A DNA stretch of 64,000 bases, from the NCBI RefSeq assembly GCF_023920705.1, contig NZ_CP094657.1, positions 2,046,001 to 2,110,000 on the forward strand, read 5' to 3'. The DNA comes from Acinetobacter sp. XS-4 (GTDB taxonomy: Bacteria; Pseudomonadota; Gammaproteobacteria; Pseudomonadales; Moraxellaceae). Below the pieces are notes generated by a model. The model was not told where the DNA came from and made no database searches. It saw only the letters and a list, made by a program, of their open reading frames with translations. Below, one piece after another: positions 32,506-41,148 of the stretch; the stretch's first letter is position 1, and every line of letters starts with the position of its first letter. A program made the translations under genes and the position numbers.

Positions 32506-33763
32506 ATTTAGTCACATTTTCCGCCTGCTTCTTCAGAAGCACTGAGTTATATTCTCCTGGTGGAATATTATTTAAATAATAATTTCCAACATGATAGAGC
32601 CTCCAGCGAATTGGATCATGCGTGGTGTGGGTTCGTGCATTACACCAGAAGCGATCTAGATTCCATTTCGACAAGGTTGAACTTGCCCCGAGTAATCCAA
32701 AAATTTCACTCGAAATTTTTAAAGATGCATGATCAGACTGACTACGGGTAGCAGCAACAGATAAAATCAGTTCCGTTTGTAAGTCTTCATCTTCTACATT
32801 TGCCAAATGCTGTTCAAAAATCTGTGCTGAACGATCTAACAATGCCTCAGCAGAACGAACTAAAACAGCAAACTCACCAATTTGTTTAATAATATGAGAT
32901 TCATGTGTAGGTGAATCGACCCCACTTTCCACCCAAGGACGAGCATGATGTTGTAAATAATCAATCCCGCCTTGTAGTGCTCCTTTGGCAATTCCTGTAT
33001 CCATTGCAGCATGTAAAATTTGGGGCCAAGTCAGTCCCGTACGTAAAACCGTGCCTAAACCACCAGTATTTCGCTTGGCAACATAACGTTCATCAACAAC
33101 CACATCTTTAAAATTAACAGTGCCACTGACGCTATTATTTTGTCCCATCGCATCCCAGTCATCGAGCAACTCTACTCCCTGTGTATCTCGATGAATTAAA
33201 ATTGAGACTGGTCCATCATCACTACCAGCAAATAAAGAAATCCATTCTGCGAGTAACGAACCCGTAGAATAAAACTTACTGCCGTTTAGAATTAATTGTC
33301 CTTCCGCATTTCGTTCTACGCGTGTTTTATGCTGAAACTTATCTTTGCCTCCCACTTCTGCAAGTGCATTGCCTAAACGCTTTCCACTTAATACATCGGC
33401 AAGTAATTGATCGCGAATTTCATCGTCATAGCCAGTTAAAATTCCTCGGAACATAGTGAAGTGAATTTGTAATAACTGCCCTACACCACCATCGGCAGAT
33501 GAAATAATTTTCACTACATTGACCAAGGTTGAAATACTGGCACCTAAGCCTCCAAACTGCTTAGGCACAATAATCGCGGTTAAACCAGCTTCTGAAATTA
33601 AACGCGCCTGATCATAAGGTACTGTCTTGTTATAACTTGGATCTCGAGCAAATTGATTCAGTTGATTTGCCACCTCTTTTGCAATATCAAGTGCTTCTTG
33701 CTCATTTTGAATATGTCTTACGCTACCTAATTCTAAAAAACTGCGTTGGTTAATATCGTTCAT
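32498..33763 (-). CDS. DszC/SfnB-like flavin-dependent monooxygenase (acyl-CoA dehydrogenase fold)
   Basis: A 421-residue protein of the acyl-CoA-dehydrogenase fold, in the branch of DszC (dibenzothiophene monooxygenase) and SfnB. Conserved landmarks recalled from DszC are the His in SSADGGVGQLLQIHFT, the Ser region NGSKFYSTGS and the His pair in FWCNARTHTTHDP. DszC-type enzymes use reduced flavin and oxygen to oxidise a thioether or sulfoxide. It is the last gene of an eight-gene operon that also holds a DszB-like and a DszA/SsuD-like protein, so the three enzyme types of the 4S desulfurisation route are together. The stop codon lies in the terminal repeat of the adjacent mobile element. Confidence 0.85.
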   Translation of the reverse strand: MNDINQRSFLELGSVRHIQNEQEALDIAKEVANQLNQFARDPSYNKTVPYDQARLISEAGLTAIIVPKQFGGLGASISTLVNVVKIISSADGGVGQLLQIHFTMFRGILTGYDDEIRDQLLADVLSGKRLGNALAEVGGKDKFQHKTRVERNAEGQLILNGSKFYSTGSLLAEWISLFAGSDDGPVSILIHRDTQGVELLDDWDAMGQNNSVSGTVNFKDVVVDERYVAKRNTGGLGTVLRTGLTWPQILHAAMDTGIAKGALQGGIDYLQHHARPWVESGVDSPTHESHIIKQIGEFAVLVRSAEALLDRSAQIFEQHLANVEDEDLQTELILSVAATRSQSDHASLKISSEIFGLLGASSTLSKWNLDRFWCNARTHTTHDPIRWRLYHVGNYYLNNIPPGEYNSVLLKKQAENVTKFN

Positions 33764-33790
33764 TTTTAACTCCGGAAAATCTGTTCTTTT

Positions 33791-35608
33791 TTATGCGCTA
33801 ACTTTAAACACGTTGTTTTTAAACAAGCTTGGCGCATGTGTAAGCAAAGTTTTGGTATATATATGTTGAGGATTGCTAAGCACTTGATCTGTTTCACCGT
33901 ATTCAACAATATGTCCATTTTTTAATACGGCGACTCGATCTGCAATTGCACGAACAACCCCTAGGTTATGGGTCACAAATAGTAAGGTCACCCCTTGCTG
34001 CTGAAGGTCTTGTAGCAGTTTTAAAATAGATGCCTGAACTGAAACATCCAAGGCAGAGGTAATCTCATCACAAATCAAAACATCGGGTTGGCACAGCAAA
34101 GCTCGCGCGATCGCCACACGTTGTCGCTCTCCACCCGATAAATCTCTAGGATAGAGTTCTTGAACTTGTAGAGGCAGAGAGACTTGTTTAAGTACCTGTG
34201 TGACTTTTTCTATGGCTTCTTGTCGAGATGCTCCAAAGAAATGCTGCACGACCTTAATTAATGTCTGACCAATCGTATGTGCTGGATTCAAGGCTTTATA
34301 AGGGTTTTGAAAGATATATTGCAGTTTATGTCGCTGCCGTAAATGACGCTGCTGCCCACGCAATGACAAGACTTCATCTGCTAAGGTAATTTGTCCATCT
34401 GCATTTTCATTCAGGCCAGCAATCACACGCGATAAAGTCGTCTTACCCGAACCCGACTCACCAACCAATGCTAAACATTCGCCTTTTTTGAGTTGAAATG
34501 AGATATCAAAAAGAGCCTGTTGCTGCCCATACCATGCATTAATATGCTCAACTTTTAGCAGTGCTTCTCGATCAGTTTCTCGTTCAATAACCTGATGATC
34601 AATTTCTTTAAAATTAATCACACCAACATGATCCGAATGGTGACAAGCAACATAATGCGGGTCAAACTCATCTTTTAATTGAGTTAATTCAGGTTGTTTT
34701 TGACGGCATATGTCTGTGGCGAAAGTACAACGTACTGCAAAAGCACATCCCGCTGGACGTTCATTTGGTGACGGTGCGTGTCCTTCAATTGGAGATAAAT
34801 ATTTACGAATGGCCACATCGGGAATGGCGTTAAGTAAACCTTGCGTATAAGGATGTTTAGGGGTTTCAAATAGTTGGGTTAATATCGCATCTTCAGCAAT
34901 TCGCCCTGAATATAAAACAATCACCCGATCTGCAATATCTTTTACAACCGTTAAATCATGCGATACATAAATAGCAGCAACATTATATTCACGGCATAAT
35001 TTACGAATGATGTTCAATACCAAGGTCTGCGTCGTCACATCTAAGGCGGTGGTTGGCTCATCTAAAACAATCAAACGTGGCTGTAGCAAGAATGCCAAGG
35101 CCAATAAAATTCGTTGTTGCTGCCCACCCGAAAGTTGATGGGGATAACGCTTGAGAAATAGCTCATCATGAGGTAATCCCACTTCATCTAAAATTTTGGC
35201 TACTTTCTGGTGTTTTTCAGCGTTCGATAACTGTGCCTGATGGACTTCTAATAGTTCAAATAAATGTTGACCAATACTTAATGCTGGGTTAAGTGCCGTT
35301 CCAGGATCTTGAGCGACATGACTAATTTTATAGCCACGAACCTGACGTAAAGCATGATCATCTAAACTAAGAATATCTTCATCATCCAGTTCAATTGTGC
35401 CTTGAATAATCTTGGCACCATGTCGTGCATAGCCCAATAAGGCACTCGATAATGTCGTTTTACCAGAACCACTCTCTCCGACTAGCCCTAGAACTTCACC
35501 TTCTCTTAAGCTAAATGAAATATTAGAAACGATGTGATTGCCGGTGTTTACCAATGCCATGGTTAAGTCTGTTACGGTCAATACTGTATTTTTAAATGTA
35601 TTTGCCAT
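33791..35608 (-). CDS. Fused double ATPase of peptide/nickel-type ABC transporter
   Basis: A 605-residue ATPase containing two full nucleotide-binding domains, DppD-like (about 1-280) and DppF-like (about 335-600). Each has Walker A (GESGSGKTTLS), signature (LSGGQQQR and LSGGERQR), Walker B and H-loop (VSHDLTVVKD, VTHNLGVVRA). Between them lies the oligopeptide-type C-terminal segment with Cys residues (AGCAFAVRCTFATDICRQ). Fused ATPases are common in this family. It starts 2 bp after the second permease gene and completes the transporter with 35611-36459, 36456-37607 and 37613-39187. Confidence 0.92.
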   Translation of the reverse strand: MANTFKNTVLTVTDLTMALVNTGNHIVSNISFSLREGEVLGLVGESGSGKTTLSSALLGYARHGAKIIQGTIELDDEDILSLDDHALRQVRGYKISHVAQDPGTALNPALSIGQHLFELLEVHQAQLSNAEKHQKVAKILDEVGLPHDELFLKRYPHQLSGGQQQRILLALAFLLQPRLIVLDEPTTALDVTTQTLVLNIIRKLCREYNVAAIYVSHDLTVVKDIADRVIVLYSGRIAEDAILTQLFETPKHPYTQGLLNAIPDVAIRKYLSPIEGHAPSPNERPAGCAFAVRCTFATDICRQKQPELTQLKDEFDPHYVACHHSDHVGVINFKEIDHQVIERETDREALLKVEHINAWYGQQQALFDISFQLKKGECLALVGESGSGKTTLSRVIAGLNENADGQITLADEVLSLRGQQRHLRQRHKLQYIFQNPYKALNPAHTIGQTLIKVVQHFFGASRQEAIEKVTQVLKQVSLPLQVQELYPRDLSGGERQRVAIARALLCQPDVLICDEITSALDVSVQASILKLLQDLQQQGVTLLFVTHNLGVVRAIADRVAVLKNGHIVEYGETDQVLSNPQHIYTKTLLTHAPSLFKNNVFKVSA

Positions 35609-35610
35609 GT

Positions 35611-36459
35611 TTATTTTTCCTCAATCCGAGCTGCTGCACGCCCAACGCCCTCTGCCAATACATTCGTTCCGAGGGCAAACAAAGCAATTAAAATGACAGG
35701 AGCAAACACGGCCCATGGTTGAACTAATAAACCTGCACGATTTTCATTAATCATGAGTCCCCAATCTGCTGCTGGAGGTGCCACGCCATAACCAAGAAAA
35801 GCCAAACCAGATAACATACCCACTGCCCATGTCAGCATCACACCAAGATGAATGAGTAAAGGCGTCAACATATTGGGTAAAATTTCACGGAATAAAATAT
35901 AGGTTTTTGAATAACCAAGAATTCGGGCAGCTTCGATATATTCCTGTTCCACTAAATTAAGAGCGACACTTCGTGCAAGGCGTACGACTCCAGGAATAAA
36001 AGCAATTGAAACCGTTAAAACAATGAGCCAAGGCTGTCGACCTAACATAGAAACAATAAGTAAGACTAAAATAAGATCAGGAAAGGCCATAAAAACATCA
36101 GTCAGCCAAGTCACGAACTGATCAATCTTATTTCGTGCAAAAGCAGCTAATATGCCTAAACTAGAACCAATCACTAATGCGACCAAACTGGCAGCCAGCG
36201 TCATCCAGATAATTGAAGCACCGCCAGCAAGTACACGTGACCAAACATCATGACCAATATAGTCATAACCTAAAAATGATTTTCCCTCAGGTGGTCCATA
36301 AGTCATGCCGACCAATGCCGTGGGCTCAAATGCAACAAATAATGGTCCAACCAGTGCGAAAATCAAAACTAGAGCTGTGACTAGAAATCCAAAACGTACT
36401 TGTCTTTCACGAATTAATGTTTGAAAAAAGTTTCTTTGGTACCAATGAAGTGAGCTCAT
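35611..36459 (-). CDS. DppC-type ABC permease
   Basis: A 282-residue inner-membrane permease of the DppC/OppC type. It has an N-terminal helix, the periplasmic segment GPPEGKSFLGYDYIGHDVWSR typical of DppC, and the contact loop EYIEAARILGYSKTYILFREILPN. ATG at 36459 was chosen because AAGGAGG lies just upstream and the start overlaps the previous stop as ATGA; a start at 36540 would overlap the upstream gene by 85 bp. It forms a heterodimer with 36456-37607. Confidence 0.92.
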   Translation of the reverse strand: MSSLHWYQRNFFQTLIRERQVRFGFLVTALVLIFALVGPLFVAFEPTALVGMTYGPPEGKSFLGYDYIGHDVWSRVLAGGASIIWMTLAASLVALVIGSSLGILAAFARNKIDQFVTWLTDVFMAFPDLILVLLIVSMLGRQPWLIVLTVSIAFIPGVVRLARSVALNLVEQEYIEAARILGYSKTYILFREILPNMLTPLLIHLGVMLTWAVGMLSGLAFLGYGVAPPAADWGLMINENRAGLLVQPWAVFAPVILIALFALGTNVLAEGVGRAAARIEEK

Positions 36460-37607
36460 TTCCCACCTCCTTGCTGAATATTCTTTAAAGCATTGCGACG
36501 ATCGACAGGTTTTACCGTAATTGGTCGGCCAGACTTCCATAAACGTAATGCCTGACGTCGGCCTGGCGAACGTGCTTTATGTCTTTTTGCAGTTCGTATT
36601 TTTGGTGTGAGTAAAGTCGTGATTAAATCTGCAATTAAATTAACAACCACCACACAAATGGTGAGCAATAAAACGATTGCTTGAATGGTCGGAATATCCC
36701 TCATTTCAATTGCTGCATTAAGTGCATTACCAATACCGGGATAACTGAAAACCACCTCAATAATGAGAGCACCACTCAGCAAAACTCGTATGGTCAATGC
36801 TGTACCCTGCACCACAGGAACCAATGCATTTGGTAAAACATGTTTCCAAATAATCCGGCGCTCAGGAATACCTCGCAGTCGCGCAGAGGTCACATATTCC
36901 GACTCTAGCGCATCAATCATGGAACCACGTACTAAACGCATCAGATATGGAATGAGTGATAAAGCTAAAGTTAAAATTGGTAAAATTAAAAATTCTAGTT
37001 GGCTATAAGGCGACTCATTAGGAATCAGCAACGATGCGGCTGGCAATATGTGTAAAACCGATGTGGAAAAAAACATCATTAACCAAATCGCAATAACAAA
37101 CCCCGGCACTGCTTTAAACACAATAGAGCTAGAGACAATAATACGATCGAGTTTGCTATCGCGATGAAGCGAGAGCCACACACCTAACACGACTGAAATC
37201 GGTATAGTAACAACAATCACAAGGCTCGTGAGTGCAACTGTATTACCAAAATAATTCTGAATAATTTCTAAAACAGGCACATTGGAGTCAATCGAGCGTC
37301 CAAAATTACCTTGTAATAATTGACTCAACCAATGCCAGTATTGAAGCAATATCGGATCATTTAATCCCAATTGTTCACGAAGTATTTGTACCGTCGCTTC
37401 AGGTGCTTCTGGTCCTAAAATGACACGAGCAGGATCCGATGGAAGTGCTTGTGTAGCAATAAAGACAATGAGACTAATAACAAATACAACCAATACCCCT
37501 GACACTAAACGTGTCAAGAACCAAGGTAACCATGCAGGAAATTCAAATGACTTGGCAATTGTTGGTTGTTGAATAGATGCTTCTATTTTGCTGGATTGAA
37601 TTGTCAT
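36456..37607 (-). CDS. DppB-type ABC permease
   Basis: A 383-residue inner-membrane permease of the DppB/OppB type. About 30 residues precede the first helix, then come the conserved ATQALPSDPARVILGPEA and LREQLGLNDPILLQYWHWLSQLLQGNFGRS, and the contact loop EYVTSARLRGIPERRIIWKHVLPN. The C-terminus is about 50 residues longer than usual, basic and rich in Arg and Lys. It lies 5 bp after the binding-protein gene. Confidence 0.92.
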   Translation of the reverse strand: MTIQSSKIEASIQQPTIAKSFEFPAWLPWFLTRLVSGVLVVFVISLIVFIATQALPSDPARVILGPEAPEATVQILREQLGLNDPILLQYWHWLSQLLQGNFGRSIDSNVPVLEIIQNYFGNTVALTSLVIVVTIPISVVLGVWLSLHRDSKLDRIIVSSSIVFKAVPGFVIAIWLMMFFSTSVLHILPAASLLIPNESPYSQLEFLILPILTLALSLIPYLMRLVRGSMIDALESEYVTSARLRGIPERRIIWKHVLPNALVPVVQGTALTIRVLLSGALIIEVVFSYPGIGNALNAAIEMRDIPTIQAIVLLLTICVVVVNLIADLITTLLTPKIRTAKRHKARSPGRRQALRLWKSGRPITVKPVDRRNALKNIQQGGGK

Positions 37608-37612
37608 ATCGG

Positions 37613-39187
37613 TTACCCTCTACGCCAGAATTCATCTGTACGCCACGCAGCAAAGCCTGTTCGATCAGGCGTTACACCACCAATTTGGTTCGAATGTGCA
37701 TCAAGGACATTATTAAAGCCCCAAATGAGTAAACCACCTTGCTCATGTTGAATATGCTGTGCTTCATGAACAAGAACTTTTCGTTTTTCCAAATCGGGTT
37801 GTTGCAATGCTGCATGTACTAGTTCCGTAAAGCGCTCATTCTTAAAACGAGTTTTATTATTTGCCGCACCTGGCCCATCAATTTGCAGAACTGTTAATAA
37901 GAAAGGACGTGAAACGTTCGAGCCTGTACTAAATGCCCAATCTTGTTTTACAGCATCCGCAAAAGTAGCAGCTTCAACCTGTTTAACATTAACAATGACA
38001 CCTGCCTGAGCAGCATGTTGAGCAAAAACTAATGCAGCATTGCTATCTGGCCCTGTATATAAATCGACCGTTAAACTATTATTAAAACCAGCTTCTTTGA
38101 GTAGTGCTTTTGCTTTATTCAAATCTTGATTGCGTTGAGCAATACTGTGGTCATATACAGGATCACTAAACGAATAAAGGTCATTTGCAACTCGTCCTTG
38201 CCCAGCTAAAGCGCGTTTTACCAAGTCGTCTCTATTGGTAATCAATCTAAAAGCTTGTCGTACCCGAGGATCATTGAATGGCGCTTTAGACGTATTCATA
38301 TCAAATGATTGCCAAGCATCGGTTTCCGATGAAATTAGATTTAGCCGTTTATTAGATTGAATTAAAGAAATATGCTCAGCACTTACCCCTGAAGCAATGT
38401 CAATTTGACCTGATTGCAAAGCAGCAAGGCGCCCTGTCTGATCTTTAAAATCAATAATTTCTATTGCATCTGCATAAGGTTTATTTTCTTTCCAGTAATT
38501 TTCAAAACGTACAAAACGTGAACGCTGACCAGGTGTAAAACTTTCAAGCTTAAAGGGGCCAGCGCCTACTACATTTTTTACTGGGTCATAATCTGTAGGA
38601 ACAATGCCACCCCAGCTCATCCATGCTTCTGGTAAAGCAACCAATCCCTTTCCTTGAGAAAAAGGAATTTCAACGGTGTATTCATCGCGCTTTTTAATTA
38701 CATCTCTTTGTAAAGAATAAAGATAAGCTGCAAATGGTGAGGCAAGTTTGGGGTCGGTTAATCGCCGTAAAGAAAAAATGACATCATCGGCTGTAATGGT
38801 TTTACCGTGGTGAAATTCGAGTCCTTTTTTTAAGCGAATAGTCCATTTCGTTCCATCATTATTGGGTTCAGCAAATTCAGCAAGGGCAAGTTTTGGCTGA
38901 ATATCTCTGCCCCATTCCCATAACTTTGCATATAAAGGCCAGCCTCTAAACGCACTGGACATACCAATAGGTTTATGTGCATCTAAATTGCCTGCTTGGT
39001 TACCATTGATCACTCCAATTTTGATAACACCACCTTTTTTCGGCGTATCATTTTGGGGGGTAGCGGCAGTAGCGCTTTCAGACGATGAAGAGTCGGGTTT
39101 AGAACATCCTATAAGGCTCATTGCAGCAAAAGCGCCAACACCTAATCCCGTCTGTTTAATGAGTTCTCTACGTGTAATTTTATTCAT
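37613..39187 (-). CDS. Tat-exported lipoprotein, peptide/nickel-type substrate-binding protein
   Basis: A 524-residue SBP_bac_5 binding protein with a twin-arginine leader (TRRELI, about 5-10) and lipobox (SLIGC, Cys about 28), the cognate binding protein of the Dpp-like transporter downstream. It is a close paralogue of the orphan at 10389-11972 (shared WTIRLKKGLEFHHGKTITADDVIFS and FNDPRVRQAFRLITNRDDLV). Tat export of an ABC binding protein suggests a cofactor or a need to fold in the cytoplasm. GGAGAAGGC precedes the ATG. The ligand is unknown; a glutathione-like or peptide-like sulfur compound would fit the family. Confidence 0.92.
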   Translation of the reverse strand: MNKITRRELIKQTGLGVGAFAAMSLIGCSKPDSSSSESATAATPQNDTPKKGGVIKIGVINGNQAGNLDAHKPIGMSSAFRGWPLYAKLWEWGRDIQPKLALAEFAEPNNDGTKWTIRLKKGLEFHHGKTITADDVIFSLRRLTDPKLASPFAAYLYSLQRDVIKKRDEYTVEIPFSQGKGLVALPEAWMSWGGIVPTDYDPVKNVVGAGPFKLESFTPGQRSRFVRFENYWKENKPYADAIEIIDFKDQTGRLAALQSGQIDIASGVSAEHISLIQSNKRLNLISSETDAWQSFDMNTSKAPFNDPRVRQAFRLITNRDDLVKRALAGQGRVANDLYSFSDPVYDHSIAQRNQDLNKAKALLKEAGFNNSLTVDLYTGPDSNAALVFAQHAAQAGVIVNVKQVEAATFADAVKQDWAFSTGSNVSRPFLLTVLQIDGPGAANNKTRFKNERFTELVHAALQQPDLEKRKVLVHEAQHIQHEQGGLLIWGFNNVLDAHSNQIGGVTPDRTGFAAWRTDEFWRRG

Positions 39188-39197
39188 GCCTTCTCCC

Positions 39198-40391
39198 TTA
39201 AACCACGACTTCTTGATTCAAGAGGGAATCAATGGATGAATTTCTATTTAGCTTAGGTAACTCAAAACCATGATCAAGCTCTAATAATGGGAACAATAAA
39301 TCTGCTACCCGATAGGCTTCTCCAATTAAAGGGAAACCAGACAAGATAAAGGCTGATACACCATAGCTTTCGTATTCTTTAATCCGTTTGGCAATATTTT
39401 CAGCACTACCAACTAATGCAGTCCCCGCAGCTGGGTTTAAAATATCGAAACCAAATAAAGATGGGCCGGTCCAAACATTAGGATAAATTTCAAAATCTTT
39501 AGCTTGAGGCAAAACACCTCGTCGTAATTGTTCTAAGTTTTTTTGAATAGTTGGGTTGTTACTTTGATAACTCTCAAAACTTTCATTTGGAGGAAGCTGT
39601 CGTTTAACAGCTTCGATTGCATAATTTACATCAATCTTGTCAAGTAACGACTGAGCATATTGCCAAGCCTCTTCTTCTGTTTCCCGAACAATAATTTGTA
39701 ATCGAGTCCCGAATTCTAAAGTTCGGCCAATTTTTGCTGCCTCAGCCGCAACCTTGCTAAACTTTTCTCCAAGTAATGGCGGTGTATTCGCAAAACTTAA
39801 ATACACATCTAACAATTCAACAGAATGCTGAACGCCTTTGGCAGAAGTTCCTGCTCCCCACAAAGGAACACCTTGTTTTTGAGTTGGACCACGCCATTTG
39901 GACATTGGAGATCCGCCCTCTAATCGTGGAGCAATTTTAATAAACTCGCCATCAAATCCCGAGGTATCACCTAAGTAGTTTTGTTGAAATGCATTCCAGT
40001 ATTCTTTACTAAAGTCATAACGTTCATCATGAGTATAGTGAATGCCTAAAGCTGCCAAACCCTTATCATTTCCATTAACGACATTAAATAACAAACGCCC
40101 TTTAGAAAATGCATCAAAAGTTTGCGCATATTTTGCCAAAACTGCTGGCTGGACTTCTCCAGGATGTTGGGCAACCAGAAACTTTAAACGTTCAGTAAAT
40201 GGAATTAAACTTGCAGCAACAGCAAGTGTTTCATATTCACTTGTACCCATGAGTGAACCGTAAAAACCAAGTCGATCTGCGGTAATCGCAATCTGTTGCA
40301 AGTGTTCATAATCGGTATCCCATCGCCCAGATTCCAACCAAGGGTATGGTCCATCTGGAGAAGTGAGATACCATAAAAGTTTTACAGCCAT
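39198..40391 (-). CDS. SsuD-like LLM flavin-dependent monooxygenase
   Basis: A 397-residue luciferase-like monooxygenase starting MAVKLLWYLTSPDGPYPW. SsuD-like features are LKFLVAQHPGEVQPAVLAKYAQ, GRLLFNVVNGND, TRLQIIVRETEEEAWQYA and SGFPLIGEAYRVADLLFPLL. It is the third gene of the operon that starts with the DszB-like protein, ahead of the transporter genes. In a 4S-like scheme it would take the DszA/SsuD position, cleaving the C-S bond of a sulfone or sulfonate. Substrate unknown. It needs FMNH2 from a reductase not encoded in this window. Confidence 0.88.
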   Translation of the reverse strand: MAVKLLWYLTSPDGPYPWLESGRWDTDYEHLQQIAITADRLGFYGSLMGTSEYETLAVAASLIPFTERLKFLVAQHPGEVQPAVLAKYAQTFDAFSKGRLLFNVVNGNDKGLAALGIHYTHDERYDFSKEYWNAFQQNYLGDTSGFDGEFIKIAPRLEGGSPMSKWRGPTQKQGVPLWGAGTSAKGVQHSVELLDVYLSFANTPPLLGEKFSKVAAEAAKIGRTLEFGTRLQIIVRETEEEAWQYAQSLLDKIDVNYAIEAVKRQLPPNESFESYQSNNPTIQKNLEQLRRGVLPQAKDFEIYPNVWTGPSLFGFDILNPAAGTALVGSAENIAKRIKEYESYGVSAFILSGFPLIGEAYRVADLLFPLLELDHGFELPKLNRNSSIDSLLNQEVVV

Positions 40392-40424
40392 AGTATTCTC
40401 GATCTTTATTTTTTAAATCTTTAT

Positions 40425-41135
40425 CTAATTCAGGGGAAGTAAGCCCAGCGATTTTGCTTTTTCAGTCAATCCGCTCATTTTCCATTGCTGATGTAAAACC
40501 CCTTGCCCGTATTCTCGGCTGCCACCGACTAATTCAGCGAGCAGCTGAATTTGAGCACCTTCTTCAAGCAATAAAATAAATTCAGCAGTTTCCTGTAGTC
40601 CTTGGCGTCCCCATACAGTTGCTCCACCATTGGCCTCCAAGATGGCCCGATGTTCAATATCAACTTTGAGTTGATCTAAAATAAAATCCACTTCAGCTTG
40701 ACGGCGATCAATGTAAATCGGCAACTCTTTAAACAAATGAAAGCGCTGAACAGGCACATAACGGATCGGTAAAGTACGATGGGTTTGAGCCCAAGCGCCT
40801 AAATTCGGCGCGTGTACATGAGATATTGTGGTGACATCTGCATGTTCTTTAAAAAGCTTGTTATAGCGCCCACCTGCACTTTTTCTTCCCAGTAAAACTT
40901 CACCATCAATGGTCTCCACCAATACTTTGCTTTTTTTATCTTTAGACCACGGCCCTGCATAGTTAAGAGTGACTAAGGTATTTTCAGGTCCACGTTCAAC
41001 AAAATTAACAGTTCCATTTGCAGTAATTGTTCTTGTTTCACGAAATACTTCAAAAGCAAATTCAGCTTTTTCACGGTTCAGTTCGATAAAGTCATTGAGT
41101 TCCCGAGACAATGGCGTTTGAATAAGTGTTGTCAT
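40425..41135 (-). CDS. Class II aldolase/adducin-family protein
   Basis: A 236-residue protein with the class II aldolase/adducin fold. The metal-binding motif is partly visible in ISHVHAPNLGAWAQTHRTLP (HVH), and KSAGGRYNKLFKEHADV fits the early part. Family members cleave or epimerise sugar-like phosphates or decarboxylate small acids. ATG at 41135 was chosen (GAGGA eight bases upstream) over a TTG at 41141. It is the second gene of the DszB-like operon. It could process the carbon product left after desulfurisation, but the actual reaction is unknown. Confidence 0.75.
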   Translation of the reverse strand: MTTLIQTPLSRELNDFIELNREKAEFAFEVFRETRTITANGTVNFVERGPENTLVTLNYAGPWSKDKKSKVLVETIDGEVLLGRKSAGGRYNKLFKEHADVTTISHVHAPNLGAWAQTHRTLPIRYVPVQRFHLFKELPIYIDRRQAEVDFILDQLKVDIEHRAILEANGGATVWGRQGLQETAEFILLLEEGAQIQLLAELVGGSREYGQGVLHQQWKMSGLTEKAKSLGLLPLN

Positions 41136-41148
41136 GATCAAATCCTCT

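Noticed and set aside
36460..36540. N-terminal extension of the DppC-type permease
   Set aside because: It would overlap the upstream permease gene by 85 bp, and the ATG at 36459 has a very strong ribosome site.
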